A stretch of 64,000 nucleotides of DNA from contig JAJECP010000015.1 of assembly GCA_022821985.1 (NCBI GenBank), forward strand, positions 1 through 64,000. The letters run 5' to 3'. Under the pieces are notes generated by a model that was not told where the DNA came from, ran no database searches, and saw only the letters and a list, made by a program, of their open reading frames with translations. Position 1 is the first letter of the stretch. The number at the start of each line of letters is the position of its first letter. The position numbers were made by a program, and so were the translations under genes. This document shows positions 50,034-60,910 of this stretch, piece by piece. This DNA comes from Acidimicrobiia bacterium. GTDB taxonomy: Bacteria; Actinomycetota; Acidimicrobiia; Acidimicrobiales; Poriferisodalaceae.

Positions 50034-50444
50034 CTAGGACCGCAGTGCCGAGGTGCGGACGATGGTGCTGTCGCGGACTCGGTCTGCAACCGTTCGGGGC
50101 TCGTCGCTGAGCGCGAGCAGTGTGATGTCGATGACGATGCCGAGGCCGAGCGTGAAGCCCCAGGTCATGAGCTTGAAGATCTCGCGCACGAACATCTGAC
50201 CCCAGCCGAACCGCTCACCGTCAGGCGTGACGGCTGCCAATCCGAAGACCTGCTTGCCGGGCGTCTGCCCACGTGTCAGGGCGAAGAGCCACCAGGCGGC
50301 ATAGCCGATCACGATGTACCAGGTCACCAAGGCCGACATCAGAATCGCTGCGTCCAGCGCGATGGCACCGAGGCGGCGAGCCAGTGTGGCGGCCATCCCG
50401 TCAGGATCCGAGCGGTCGTCTGGCGGCTCAGGCTCCCCGGGCAC
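50034..50444 (-). CDS. RDD-family membrane protein
   Basis: The 136-residue protein has three membrane helices. It opens with the family's Arg-Asp region LARRLGAIALDAAILMSALV, then the middle ALTRGQTPGKQVFGLAAVTP and the final ADRVRDSTIVRT. This is a minimal RDD protein; members are putative transporters or stress-tolerance factors. An upstream gene partner is not evident, and the gene ends 24 bases from the DAO gene start. It is shorter than, and not closely related to, the RDD gene at 84-839. Confidence 0.82.
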   Translation of the reverse strand: MPGEPEPPDDRSDPDGMAATLARRLGAIALDAAILMSALVTWYIVIGYAAWWLFALTRGQTPGKQVFGLAAVTPDGERFGWGQMFVREIFKLMTWGFTLGLGIVIDITLLALSDEPRTVADRVRDSTIVRTSALRS

Positions 50445-50531
50445 GAGCGGAGTCTGTCAGCGCGCCACCTTCGACGCTGTGATCGATGTCGCGGGGATGC
50501 CGGATGAGTCGGGACACGGCAGGCTGTGCGG

Positions 50532-51551
50532 ATGGCGGATGTCACGCGACCCACCGATCAGCCGGCCCAGGCAACTCACGACGCCGGCTCCGACGACGCC
50601 GTGTACGACGACGGCTACCGCTTGGCCAATGGTCTGGCGGGCGAAGCGCTCGCCATCCCGTCGGCGAACCCCACGAACTTCCGCCAGGCCATCGCGGACA
50701 CTGCTGCGATGCCCCGCCAGGACATCTGGGCCAAGTTGTTCCTGCCTGACGGCGCCGGGCCGTTCCCGGTCGTCATCGTGGTGCCGGGCAGCCTCGGGCT
50801 GCAGCCCCACCATCTCGCGCACGCGTCGGCCATCGCCGACGCCGGCATTGCTGCGTGCGGCCTCGACCCGTTCGGCCCCCGCAGCGTCACTTCGACCGTC
50901 GCCAACCAGGTCCAGTACTCGTTCGCGGCCAGTGCGTGGGATGTCCTCGCGACTGCCGAGGTGCTCGCGGCCCGCCCCGACATCGATTCGGCACGCGTCG
51001 GCGCGCAGGGCCACAGCCGGGGAGGATCGGCGGTGCTGAGCGCGGCGTCGGTGCACCTCGCGGCAGCTTCCGGCGCCCCGAAGCTCGCCGGCGTGTATGC
51101 GGCCTATCCCTGGTCGGGACACCAGTTCGCTGATCCGTCGATCGGCAGCACCCGAGTACGGGCGATCATCGGCGATCAGGACGACTGGTGCTCGCCAATG
51201 CAGGTCCAAGCCCATATCCACGCCATGCGGGTGGCCGGCGGCGACGCCACGGTGCGGATCGTGCCCGACGCCCACCACAGCTTCGACCGCTCCACCCCGC
51301 TGGAGCACATTCCCGATGCGGCCGTGACGCCGGGAGCACCCACGGTGTACATCGCCGACAACGGAGCCTTCATCCCGCCGACCTCCGACGAGCCAGACCC
51401 ATCAATGGTCGATCTCGACGGTTTCCTCTTCTCGATCAATGCCGGCTACGGCGTCCGCGGCGCCCACATAGGCGGCAGCCCCGAACTCGCCCCCCTCTTC
51501 ACCCAAGACATGCTCACCTTCTGGTCCGCCGTCATGTCCCCAATCCGATGA
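50532..51551 (+). CDS. Dienelactone-hydrolase-family alpha/beta hydrolase
   Basis: The protein has 339 residues from the ATG at 50532; a GTG two codons earlier is possible. Its core has AKLFLPDGAGPFPVVIVVPG, ACGLDPFGPRSVTSTVANQV, the nucleophile in VGAQGHSRGGSAVLSAASVH, the acid in AIIGDQDDWCSPMQVQAHIH and the His in VPDAHHSFDRSTP. It is a serine hydrolase (GHSRGG) instead of the Cys of true dienelactone hydrolases. It hydrolyses an ester or lactone; the C-terminal 60 residues (AYGVRGAHIGG and on) are a family-typical extension. The gene is monocistronic. Confidence 0.85.
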   Translation: MADVTRPTDQPAQATHDAGSDDAVYDDGYRLANGLAGEALAIPSANPTNFRQAIADTAAMPRQDIWAKLFLPDGAGPFPVVIVVPGSLGLQPHHLAHASAIADAGIAACGLDPFGPRSVTSTVANQVQYSFAASAWDVLATAEVLAARPDIDSARVGAQGHSRGGSAVLSAASVHLAAASGAPKLAGVYAAYPWSGHQFADPSIGSTRVRAIIGDQDDWCSPMQVQAHIHAMRVAGGDATVRIVPDAHHSFDRSTPLEHIPDAAVTPGAPTVYIADNGAFIPPTSDEPDPSMVDLDGFLFSINAGYGVRGAHIGGSPELAPLFTQDMLTFWSAVMSPIR

Positions 51552-51590
51552 TCCGGCACATCACATGGTCGCTGACCGCACCGGGGAGAC

Positions 51591-51785
51591 TTACCGTGCC
51601 ACCCCAGTCGTTGTGTCAACAAAGTTGACGGACAGGTCGTCGAGCACGCCCTCGGCCTCGGCCCATTCACGGATGGCATCCATGAGATCCGGCAGTTGGT
51701 CAGCCCCGCCGGTGAAGCCGAGATCGTCCTCCGCCCACCAGTTGGTGCCGTCCTCGGTGTTTCGGTACACGCGCACGGTGTGCAT
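51591..51785 (-). CDS. hicB: HicB-like antitoxin
   Basis: The protein has 64 residues from the ATG at 51785, chosen because GGAG lies six bases upstream; a longer frame opens at 51818. It reads MHTVRVYRNTEDGTNWWAED, then FTGGADQLPDLMDAIREWAE and a short C-terminus. This is the partial RNase-H-like fold of HicB/DUF1902 proteins, with the usual WWAED segment, but without a DNA-binding domain after it. It is downstream of HicA by 23 bases, and the two should form a type II toxin-antitoxin module. The short length means it probably represses only weakly by itself. Confidence 0.75.
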   Translation of the reverse strand: MHTVRVYRNTEDGTNWWAEDDLGFTGGADQLPDLMDAIREWAEAEGVLDDLSVNFVDTTTGVAR

Positions 51786-51808
51786 CTGCCTCTCCAGTGG
51801 TATTGCGC

Positions 51809-52063
51809 CTACTTCCATAGTAGGTCTCGTATCTCGGCCTCAGTCAGGCCGACGCGATCGCTGAGGATGTGCCGGAGCGCCCGCGGCGGCACATCGTCGC
51901 GATCGTGGAACGCGAACCCGATCGGCGGCCGGTTGGGCGCAACGAGCTTGCGATGCGAACCGGCCTGCCGTTCGATCCGGTAGCCCAGCTTGGCGAGCAA
52001 ACGCAGCACCTGTCGCGCCTTCAGTGCCGGGAACTGCGCCGCCGGAATGACCATTCGAGACAC
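51809..52063 (-). CDS. hicA: HicA-like mRNA interferase toxin
   Basis: The protein has 84 residues from a GTG (an ATG three codons on is an alternative). It has the double-stranded-RNA-binding-like fold of HicA with LKARQVLRLLAKLGYRIERQ, the catalytic His in AGSHRKLVAPNRPPIGFAFH, and the family end VPPRALRHILSDRVGLTEAE. HicA cleaves mRNA and is neutralised by HicB, encoded just downstream. It is somewhat unusual that the toxin comes first; this order is common in HicAB. The upstream 40 bp are extremely AT-rich compared with the rest of the window. Confidence 0.82.
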   Translation of the reverse strand: MSRMVIPAAQFPALKARQVLRLLAKLGYRIERQAGSHRKLVAPNRPPIGFAFHDRDDVPPRALRHILSDRVGLTEAEIRDLLWK

Positions 52064-52118
52064 ACTACTGATATATGTTAATCAATTATCTTAATTTTCA
52101 AGATACTTCAATCACTAG
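52064..52118 (-). promoter_or_regulatory. AT-rich promoter region of hicAB
   Basis: A 50-bp AT-rich block, unlike any surrounding DNA, sits directly before the HicA start. Read on the minus strand it has TTGAAG, about 15 bases, then GATAAT, a plausible -35/-10 pair with a short spacer, and GATA...TATC half-sites near the start. The block suggests that the module arrived from an AT-richer genome with its promoter. Confidence 0.4.
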
Positions 52119-52285
52119 AGCACTCGCGTCTGATTCCCCGTCTCCTGCGCACCCGCATTGAACGATCGCGGCCGGTCGCGCCGAGCGTCTACAGCGATGA
52201 CTCATGTATCGGGCGGGTTGCGGGCACACAGCGTCGGAGCGCCGCTCGCGCCCCGGGCGGCATACCCGTGCGGCAGGATGAGGGC

Positions 52286-53059
52286 ATGGCGGATGCGGGA
52301 CGAGTGATTGATTTGTCGGTCGAGGTGATCGGCGATGTTGAGACGGTGTGGCGGGCTGTGGCGACCGGGCCGGGGATCTCGGCGTGGTACGTGCCCCACA
52401 CTGTCGAGGAGCGCGCTGGGGGAGCGGGCGTGGCATCGTTCGGCCCCGAGCCCGAGATGCAGATCGAAGGCCGGGTGGCTGTCTGGGAGCCGCCGCATCG
52501 GGTGACCTTCGACGGGGGCGAGAGCGTCGAAGGGCTGACGTTCGAGTGGATCGTCGAACCGCACGACGACAACACCTGCACCGTGCGGCTGCACAATGCC
52601 GGCTTCGGCGACGACGACCCGCAGTACGACGCCATGGTCGATGGCTGGAAGCTGTTCATGTCCAACCTGCAGCTCCACCTCGAGCACTTCGCCGGCCAGA
52701 CCGCCACCTCCGCGCTCCCGATGGTGATGTGGCCGGTCACTCCCGAGCAGGGCTGGGAGATCCTCGCCGGCGGGCTCGGCATCGGCCAGATGCCCAGCGT
52801 CGGCGACCGGCTCGACGTGGCCGCCGACGACGACACGAAGATGGGCGGCACCGTCGTCGGCATCGGCCCGCGCCGCATCAGCCTGCTGCTCGATACCCCC
52901 GCACCCGGCACCGGCTTTCTGACCTCCGAGGACGGTGGCGGGTTCACGATGGTCTCGGTGTGGCTGTACCTCTACGGCGCCGACGGCGCAGCCGCCGCCG
53001 AGCGCGACGACGCCGGCTGGCGCGCCTGGCTCGACAGCCACGCCCCCGCGACTGACTGA
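52286..53059 (+). CDS. SRPBCC (AHSA1-like) domain protein
   Basis: The protein has 257 residues from the ATG at 52286 with GAGGGC just before it. The START/Bet v1-like fold covers about 1-145: VIDLSVEVIGDVETVWRAVA, ISAWYVPHTVEERAGG, VAVWEPPHRVTFDGGESVEG and YDAMVDGWKLFMSNLQLHLE. A second half (150-257) has VTPEQGWEILAGGLGIGQMP and a repeated strand pattern. These proteins bind hydrophobic ligands or act as Hsp90-activator-like folds. Function is unknown. It is unrelated to the HicAB module next door. Confidence 0.83.
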   Translation: MADAGRVIDLSVEVIGDVETVWRAVATGPGISAWYVPHTVEERAGGAGVASFGPEPEMQIEGRVAVWEPPHRVTFDGGESVEGLTFEWIVEPHDDNTCTVRLHNAGFGDDDPQYDAMVDGWKLFMSNLQLHLEHFAGQTATSALPMVMWPVTPEQGWEILAGGLGIGQMPSVGDRLDVAADDDTKMGGTVVGIGPRRISLLLDTPAPGTGFLTSEDGGGFTMVSVWLYLYGADGAAAAERDDAGWRAWLDSHAPATD

Positions 53060-53105
53060 CGTCTCGACTGTCTTCCCGCTGGCCCGAAACAGGACTCGCT
53101 GCAAC

Positions 53106-53498
53106 TCAGTCGGGGTACACCTGCGTGCGGCGGTGCTTCAGCATGCGGTCCTGCACACGCCAGCCATCCGGCGTCTTCACCACGAGGTCGTGATACGAGG
53201 CGGTGCCGACCTTGCCGCCGCCGAGCAACGCCAGGATGCGGAACTTCAGCTCCACGCCGTCCGCCGTCTCGTTCACGTAGATGTTGGTCATGGTGTGCGT
53301 GCGCGGATGCTCGGCCTCATCGGCCATGAAGTCGCGGATCGCCGTCAGGCCCTCCAGCCGCGGCGCGCCCAGATCGGTCAGATCGAACACCGCATCGTCG
53401 GTGAAGATCGTCCCCAGCCGGTCCCAGTCGCGGTCGTCGATGATGTCGCCGTAGCGGCCCGGCAGCTCGTGCAGTTCCAGACGGTCAGCAATGTCCAT
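53106..53498 (-). CDS. NTF2-like/SnoaL-type protein
   Basis: The protein has 130 residues, with TAGGGT (53510-53505) six bases before the ATG. The cone fold is clear: IADRLELHELPGRYGDIIDD, RDWDRLGTIFTDDAVFDLTD and AIRDFMADEAEHPRTHTMTN, then LGGGKVGTASYHDLVVKTPD, GWRVQDRMLKHRRTQ. It carries the Tyr/Asp/His set of steroid isomerase or dehydratase-like members (Tyr14, Asp32-type). It could be a ketosteroid isomerase-like or dehydratase enzyme acting on small cyclic substrates. It is single and convergent with the SRPBCC gene. Confidence 0.82.
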   Translation of the reverse strand: MDIADRLELHELPGRYGDIIDDRDWDRLGTIFTDDAVFDLTDLGAPRLEGLTAIRDFMADEAEHPRTHTMTNIYVNETADGVELKFRILALLGGGKVGTASYHDLVVKTPDGWRVQDRMLKHRRTQVYPD

Positions 53499-53611
53499 GC
53501 CGGGACCCTACGGCACCGCGGGTGCCGCTGGCCGGGCGTCGAGGCGCTAACTCGGGCGCCGAGGCCTACCGCTGCGCCCACAAGCCGAGCGCGCGAAGAC
53601 GCACAGGGCCG

Positions 53612-54667
53612 CTAGGCCAAGTTGGCGCGCACCCTAGGAATCACGTCACTAGCCATGCGCTCTAGCGAGGCGTTCATCACCGTCGGGGGGAGGCCGGGCG
53701 GGCCGCCCCAGGTGACCAGGTCGGTGACGTCGTGGTCGCGGATCATGGAGGTCAGCTCGGCGACGCAATGGTCGGCGTCGCCGACGGTCCAGACCAGCGG
53801 GTTCAGCGGATCGGGCTGGCGCGGACCGGTGTGGGCCGCACGCTCGCGGGCCGTTTGCTTGTGGTCGGCGCTGGCCTTGATGATGCCGATATAGACATCG
53901 CGGCGGTACTTCTCGGCCGCAGCCACCGCCTCCCAGACGGGGTCGTCGGCCGGGTCGGAGCCGTCGGTTACATACACGCCGCGGATGATCCCCACCCGCT
54001 TGTCGCCGGAATCCCGGCCGTCCGCCGCCAGGGCTTCCTTCCACGGATCCAGCACCGCAGCCTTCGGCCCTTGCGGTAGCAGGTTCGTATCGAAGCGCGC
54101 TGCCCGCAGGGCCCCGGCCTTGCTCGTAGCCGCCACCCACAGCGGCGGCCCGCCTGGCTGCACCGGATCGGGCGTGACCCGCAAGTCCCGGTACGTGTAT
54201 CGCTTGCCCTCGTAGCTGAACGGCTCGCCCGACCACGCCAGCCTCACGATCTCGATGGCCTCCTCGGTCAGCGACACCCGCCGGCTGAGCGGCAGCCCGA
54301 AGCCGGCGAACTCATGCGCCGCATAGCCCATGCCGATGCCCAGCTCCATGCGGCCATCGGAGATGTTGTCGAGCACGGCCAAGTCCTCGGCCAGCCGCAC
54401 CGGGTCTCGGAATGGCATCAGGCAGATGTCGGTGGAGAACCGGATGCTGCTGGTGAGCGCCGCTGCCGCACCCGCCACCGGCACGAAATTCGGCAGGTAG
54501 CCGTCGGCCATGAAGTGGTGCTCGGTGAACCAGCACAGCTCCATGCCGAGCTGCTCGGCCAGCACCACCTGCTCGAACGTTTCGGCGTACACCTGCGGCA
54601 TCGTCACATCGCTGCCCGGCGGGCAGCGGAAGTCGTGCACGATCCCGAACCTGAGCGATTGCGCCAT
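53612..54667 (-). CDS. LLM-class flavin-dependent oxidoreductase
   Basis: The 351-residue protein starts six bases after TAGCTT (54679-54674), a leaderless layout. It has SLRFGIVHDFRCPPGSDVTM, FTEHHFMADGYLPNFVPVAG, SIRFSTDICLMPFRDPVRLA, LDNISDGRMELGIGMGYAAH and GGPPLWVAATSKAGALRAAR. This is the alkanal-monooxygenase-like fold with the family's catalytic His in TEHHF. It uses FMNH2 or F420H2 with a long-chain or cyclic substrate. It shares a 110-bp divergent region with the enoyl-CoA hydratase gene. Confidence 0.87.
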   Translation of the reverse strand: MAQSLRFGIVHDFRCPPGSDVTMPQVYAETFEQVVLAEQLGMELCWFTEHHFMADGYLPNFVPVAGAAAALTSSIRFSTDICLMPFRDPVRLAEDLAVLDNISDGRMELGIGMGYAAHEFAGFGLPLSRRVSLTEEAIEIVRLAWSGEPFSYEGKRYTYRDLRVTPDPVQPGGPPLWVAATSKAGALRAARFDTNLLPQGPKAAVLDPWKEALAADGRDSGDKRVGIIRGVYVTDGSDPADDPVWEAVAAAEKYRRDVYIGIIKASADHKQTARERAAHTGPRQPDPLNPLVWTVGDADHCVAELTSMIRDHDVTDLVTWGGPPGLPPTVMNASLERMASDVIPRVRANLA

Positions 54668-54778
54668 GCGGCGAAGCTAGTTGGGCGGCCCCAGCCCGGC
54701 CCGGGAGAGCTATGGCACCGCTGGCTACTGTGCTGTCGCTGCACACACGCAGCGGCTGCTGAGCGAGAGGATGCCGAG

Positions 54779-55594
54779 ATGTCCGACGGCTACGAGAACC
54801 TGAGCATCGATGCGCCCGCCGACGGCGTTGCCCGCATCACCTTCAACCGGCCCGAACGGCTGAACGCCATCACGCACGGGCTGGTCAGCGATCTCCATGA
54901 CGCGCTCAGCGCTGTCGACAATGACCACAACACCCGCGCCATCGTGCTCACGGGCGCCGGCCGGGGCTTCTGCGCCGGGCTCGACCTGACCGGCTACGGC
55001 ACGGTGCCGGGCACCGAGGATCACGGCGGCCCCCAGCGCGGCATGGCCGTCCAGCAGGAGATCGCCGAGCTGGTCCATCACATGCGAGACGTGCGCCAGC
55101 CGATCATCGCAGCCATCAACGGCGCGGCCGCAGGCGGCGGGTTCGCCATCGCCTGCGCCTCCGATGTCCGCTACTGCGCCGAGACCGCCAAGTTCGGCAC
55201 CGCCTTCGTGCGCCTCGGCATCTCGGGCTGCGACATCGGCGTGAGCTGGATGCTGCCTCGTCTCATCGGCGCCTCCCGAGCGTGGGAGCTGCTGCTCACC
55301 GGCCGGGTCATCGATGCCGCCGAAGCCGACCGCATCGGGCTCGTCAGCGCCGTGGTCCCCGACGACGACCTCATGGACACCTGCCTCGGCGTGGCAGCCG
55401 AGATTGCCGCCAACAGCCCCTTCGGCGTGTGGATGACCAAGGAAGTCATGTGGTCGAACCTCGAGATCGGCAGCTTGCGCGCTGGCATCGACCTCGAGAA
55501 CCGCACGCAGATCATGTCGTCGCTCACCGAGGACAGCCGCGAGGCCATGGCGTCGTTCCTGGAACGCCGTCAGGTCAAGTGGTCCAACCGCTGA
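54779..55594 (+). CDS. Enoyl-CoA hydratase/isomerase family protein
   Basis: The protein has 271 residues from the ATG at 54779 with GAGAGG upstream. It has ARITFNRPERLNAITHGLVS, the oxyanion elements TGAGRGFCAGLDLTGYG and AINGAAAGGGFAIACASDVR, and the active-site region FGTAFVRLGISGCDIGVSWM. The first catalytic Glu is replaced (TAFVRLG), and Asp in GCDIG takes the second position, as in isomerases and hydrolases of the crotonase family. The C-terminal trimerisation helices are normal. It is divergent from the LLM gene. Confidence 0.87.
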   Translation: MSDGYENLSIDAPADGVARITFNRPERLNAITHGLVSDLHDALSAVDNDHNTRAIVLTGAGRGFCAGLDLTGYGTVPGTEDHGGPQRGMAVQQEIAELVHHMRDVRQPIIAAINGAAAGGGFAIACASDVRYCAETAKFGTAFVRLGISGCDIGVSWMLPRLIGASRAWELLLTGRVIDAAEADRIGLVSAVVPDDDLMDTCLGVAAEIAANSPFGVWMTKEVMWSNLEIGSLRAGIDLENRTQIMSSLTEDSREAMASFLERRQVKWSNR

Positions 55595-55661
55595 CCGCGG
55601 TAGCCAGCCAGCAACGGGCTCGACCGGCCCGGCGCAGGGTTAACCGGCGGACGGTTTCGGA

Positions 55662-57581
<1,920 letters not shown>

Positions 57582-57663
57582 GGTGCGACCTCCGTGAATG
57601 CCCCATTCGATGTTAGGGGAGGCGCCCGACGGCGCGCCGGGGTGTGACACCCTTCGCAACGAC

Positions 57664-59526
57664 ATGCAGCGCGACACGCCGCGAACCTTCGTGTGGGCCC
57701 TCACGGGGGCCGGCGTGCTCTTCGCCGTGCTCGCTGTGCACCTGCGCACCGCGATAGCGGCCGGCGGACCGGTCGCGGTCCCCGACATCCCGGCCTATCT
57801 GAGCATCGCCCAATGGGTCGGCGGCGACGGGCTCGCGCTCAGCAACATCCCGTTCCAGCCCGGGTACGGGCTGCTGATTGCGCCGCTGGTCGCCGTCTCG
57901 AAGGTCTCGCTGCTGGAGACTCAGGGCGAGGCAGTGCACTACCTGGCTCTGGTCGTCAACTCGCTGGCGGCAACTGCCGCCGTGGTGGTGGCAGGCCGGC
58001 TCGGCCTCGTGGGCTCGCGGCGCTGGTGGGTGGCCGGGGCGGCGGGACTCCTCGCGGCGGTGCACCCGTCGCTGTCGAGCGCCTCGCGCATCGCCTGGCC
58101 TGAGACCCTGCTCACCCTCGCTGTGCTCGCGGTGGCCTTGGCAGTGGGCTTCGCTGTGACAGTCGACGGCTCAGCCGCGAGCCGACGTGCGTGGGCACGC
58201 GCGGGCCTGTTCGCCACCCTGGCGGTGGCGCTGCATGCCCGCATGATCGTGCTGGTGGTTGCGGTCGTGTTGACGGCACTGCTGTGCCGGATCGGTCGGC
58301 GGGCATGGTCAGCGCTCGGCGCCGGCTTGCTCGTTGGCGGGGCTGCAACGGCAGCGGCCCTGACCCTCACCGACACCTGGCCGACCGAACGGCTGAGCGA
58401 GGCAGTTCAGCTCGACAGGGGAGCGGAGCCGTTCGCCACCGTGTCGGGCCAGCTCTTGGCGCTGGGCGGGGGAACGCTGGGCCTCGGCCTGGTCGGCCTG
58501 GTCACCGGTCTCGGTACGACGCTCTGGTTGATCCGCAGGCGGCGCGACGGGTACCCCAGCGGATCGTCAAGTTCGATGACTCAGACCGTGCAGCAGGGGA
58601 CCGCGCCGGCCCGCCCCGACGCGCTCACTGCCGCATTGCTGTGCCTCTCACTCGGAGCGCTCGGCGCCGTGATGCTCGGCGGCTGGACGCTGACCGGCAG
58701 TGAACGTCCTGACGCGCTGCTCTACGGGCGGTATGTCGACCCGTGGGCTGTGCCGCTCGCCGTCGCGGCGCTGGCGCGGCTCGCGACCCGGCAACGAAGC
58801 CGGCCGGACACGCCCGCTCTGCTCGGCGTGAGTGCGGTCGTGGCGGCTGTGGCATGCGTCGTGGTCGTCGGCGCTGCTGGCGGCTACGGCGCTGCGCCGC
58901 GCCGCATCATGACCCTGTCGTTCAGTCCTGCGTGGAGCTGGCTCGATGAGCGCTTGGGTGCGGTGGCCGTCGCGGCTCTTGTCGTGACCCTGCTCGGAGT
59001 TCTGCTCGCCGCGGTGACCCAGCGCGGGCGTGCACAGGCGGGCCACGGCGAGATCGTGCCGTCAGCCCCACCGCCGACATCAGACGCAGCAACCGTCGCT
59101 GCCCGCGTGCGCACGGCGAATGCCCCCGGAGTTGCCATGGGCGTTCTCGTGGCGGCTGTGCTGGCGCTGGGGGTGATCGCCACCGTGTTGAACCACCGCC
59201 ATCTCGCCGACGTCGGCGCCGTGGCACGCGACCAGGTCACCGCGGCCGCGGCGGTGTCCGACGCGATCGAGGACGACGGGCTGGCCTGTCTCGCCCACGA
59301 CCGCACCGAGGTCCCCGACTACGCGCTGTGGCTGTACCGGCTGGAGCTGCCCCAGATCTCCCACGAGCGCGTCGACATCACCATCGGCGACCGGCCGTGC
59401 TCAGCGATGGTGATCGCCCATGACGACCTGCCGGCGCGCTGCTCGAACGCCCGGCATCTCGTCGACGAACCCGCAGCATCGTGGGCGCTGTGGCACCTGC
59501 CCGAAGGCCGATGCATCGGCTGGTGA
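57664..59526 (+). CDS. Polytopic membrane protein, GT-C glycosyltransferase-like
   Basis: The protein has 620 residues from the ATG at 57664; the frame extends to 57598 but with no coding character. About ten or more membrane helices are visible, e.g. RTFVWALTGAGVLFAVLAVH, LLTLAVLAVALAVGFAVTVD and TPALLGVSAVVAAVACVVVV. An acidic motif near the first loop (VPDIPAYLSIAQW) is placed like the Asp-Asp/Asp-Glu of polyprenyl-phosphate-dependent (GT-C) glycosyltransferases. The C-terminal 130 residues are extracytoplasmic, with Cys residues (LACLAHDRTE and RPCSAMVIA). The function is inferred from topology; a family name is not certain. Confidence 0.6.
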   Translation: MQRDTPRTFVWALTGAGVLFAVLAVHLRTAIAAGGPVAVPDIPAYLSIAQWVGGDGLALSNIPFQPGYGLLIAPLVAVSKVSLLETQGEAVHYLALVVNSLAATAAVVVAGRLGLVGSRRWWVAGAAGLLAAVHPSLSSASRIAWPETLLTLAVLAVALAVGFAVTVDGSAASRRAWARAGLFATLAVALHARMIVLVVAVVLTALLCRIGRRAWSALGAGLLVGGAATAAALTLTDTWPTERLSEAVQLDRGAEPFATVSGQLLALGGGTLGLGLVGLVTGLGTTLWLIRRRRDGYPSGSSSSMTQTVQQGTAPARPDALTAALLCLSLGALGAVMLGGWTLTGSERPDALLYGRYVDPWAVPLAVAALARLATRQRSRPDTPALLGVSAVVAAVACVVVVGAAGGYGAAPRRIMTLSFSPAWSWLDERLGAVAVAALVVTLLGVLLAAVTQRGRAQAGHGEIVPSAPPPTSDAATVAARVRTANAPGVAMGVLVAAVLALGVIATVLNHRHLADVGAVARDQVTAAAAVSDAIEDDGLACLAHDRTEVPDYALWLYRLELPQISHERVDITIGDRPCSAMVIAHDDLPARCSNARHLVDEPAASWALWHLPEGRCIGW

Positions 59527-59550
59527 ACATTCCGTTGCGGTTCACGGGGG

Positions 59551-59556
59551 TAGCGT
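59551..59556 (+). promoter_or_regulatory. Leaderless promoter -10 element (TAGCGT) of the second DUF3179 gene
   Basis: TAGCGT is followed by six bases and the ATG at 59563, with no ribosome-binding site. Spacing and hexamer match those of the other leaderless genes of the window. Confidence 0.45.
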
Positions 59557-59562
59557 CGCACG

Positions 59563-60909
59563 ATGGCTTCACAGCAGCGGCATCCGTTCCGGCTGAGGTG
59601 GCTGCCATCTCGACGGATCGCGAGCGGCGTGATTCAAGCCGCGGTGGCCGCAGCCCTCGCTTTCGTCGCGCTCGGCTGCTCGGACACGTCATCCAGCGAC
59701 GACGAGTCCGCTACCGAGGCACCCGCCACGAGCACCGCCGCGCCCGCGACAACCGCTGCCTCGGCAGAGGCGCCGGCGACGACGCTGGCGATTATCCCGC
59801 TGCGGGTCGAACAGATCCCAGGCGACCCGCCCGAGGTCACCGTCTCGGCGCTGCGCGACGGCATCTCGGCGCCGCTGCTGCCTGAGCCGCTGGTCTCGCC
59901 GCTCGACATCATCTCCGGCGGGCCGCCGCCCGACGGCATCCCCCCGATCGAGGTGCCCGAATTCGAGCGAGCCTCCGAGGTCGGCTACCTGCAGCCCCAA
60001 GAAGCCGTCGTGACGCTCACCCTCAACGGCGACGCCCGCGCCTACCCGGCGCAGGTGATGATCTGGCACGAGATCGTCAACGACACTGTCGGCGGGGAGC
60101 CGGTCACGGTCACCTTCTGCCCGCTGTGCAACACTGCCATCGCGTACCACCGCCGGCTCGGCGACCGCACGTTCGACTTCGGCACCTCGGGCAAGCTCTA
60201 CAACTCCGCACTGGTCATGTACGACCGCCAGACCGAGAGCCTGTGGACGCACTACACCGGCCAAGCCATTGCCGGGGCGCTCACCGGGGCCCAGCTCGAA
60301 CTGATCCCGATGGCGACGGTGGCCTTCGAGACCTTCTTGGCGGAGCATCCCAACGGGCTCGTCTTGAGTCGCCCCGGCGGCTTCGGGCGGTCATACGGCA
60401 CCAACCCCTATGTGAACTACGACACGCCCGATGGCAACCCCGACTTCTTCGCCGACGTGCCCGACGGTCGACTGCCGCCGCAGACCCGCGTGCTGGTCAT
60501 CCGGCACGGCGGGGGCGTTGCCGCAATCGTGCACGACACGCTGCAATCCGAGGGCGTCATGACGGTCGATGTCGGCGGCACCGAGGTCGTGGCCTTCCAC
60601 CTGCCGGGCACCGCAACACCGATCCAGAACCCCCAGGTGGCCTTCGGCCGGGACGTGGGCGCGACGGCCGTCTATGACCCGACGGTGGACGGTCAGCAGC
60701 TCACGTTCGCTCGCAAGCCCGATGCTGCGAGCTCGGCGGAGCCCGGAGCGTTCGTCGACGATCAGACGGGTTCGACATGGTCACTGCTCGGCCGCGCCCT
60801 CGACGGCCCGCTGGCCGGAGCGCAGCTCGCACCCATCGAGCACATCGACACGTTCTGGTTCGCAGCAGCCGCCTTCGACCCCGACCTCCAGCTCCTCGAC
60901 ACCCCGTAA
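59563..60909 (+). CDS. DUF3179 lipoprotein
   Basis: The 448-residue protein has a Lys/Arg-containing N-terminus, signal helix IQAAVAAALAFVALGC with lipobox Cys39, and a Ser/Thr/Ala linker to about 75. DUF3179 landmarks follow: YLQPQEAVVTLTLNGDARAY, QVMIWHEIVNDTVGGEPVTV, TFCPLCNTAIAY with the CPLC motif, TSGKLYNSALVMYDRQTESL and WTHYTGQAIAG. The C-terminal half repeats a RTLVIRHGG/ DDQTGSTWSLLGRALDGPLA pattern typical of the longer members. It is paralogous to 21098-22684. It is a secreted lipoprotein, and its location immediately before the sterol-methyltransferase gene (31 bases) suggests a shared transcript. Confidence 0.85.
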   Translation: MASQQRHPFRLRWLPSRRIASGVIQAAVAAALAFVALGCSDTSSSDDESATEAPATSTAAPATTAASAEAPATTLAIIPLRVEQIPGDPPEVTVSALRDGISAPLLPEPLVSPLDIISGGPPPDGIPPIEVPEFERASEVGYLQPQEAVVTLTLNGDARAYPAQVMIWHEIVNDTVGGEPVTVTFCPLCNTAIAYHRRLGDRTFDFGTSGKLYNSALVMYDRQTESLWTHYTGQAIAGALTGAQLELIPMATVAFETFLAEHPNGLVLSRPGGFGRSYGTNPYVNYDTPDGNPDFFADVPDGRLPPQTRVLVIRHGGGVAAIVHDTLQSEGVMTVDVGGTEVVAFHLPGTATPIQNPQVAFGRDVGATAVYDPTVDGQQLTFARKPDAASSAEPGAFVDDQTGSTWSLLGRALDGPLAGAQLAPIEHIDTFWFAAAAFDPDLQLLDTP

Positions 60910-60910
60910 C

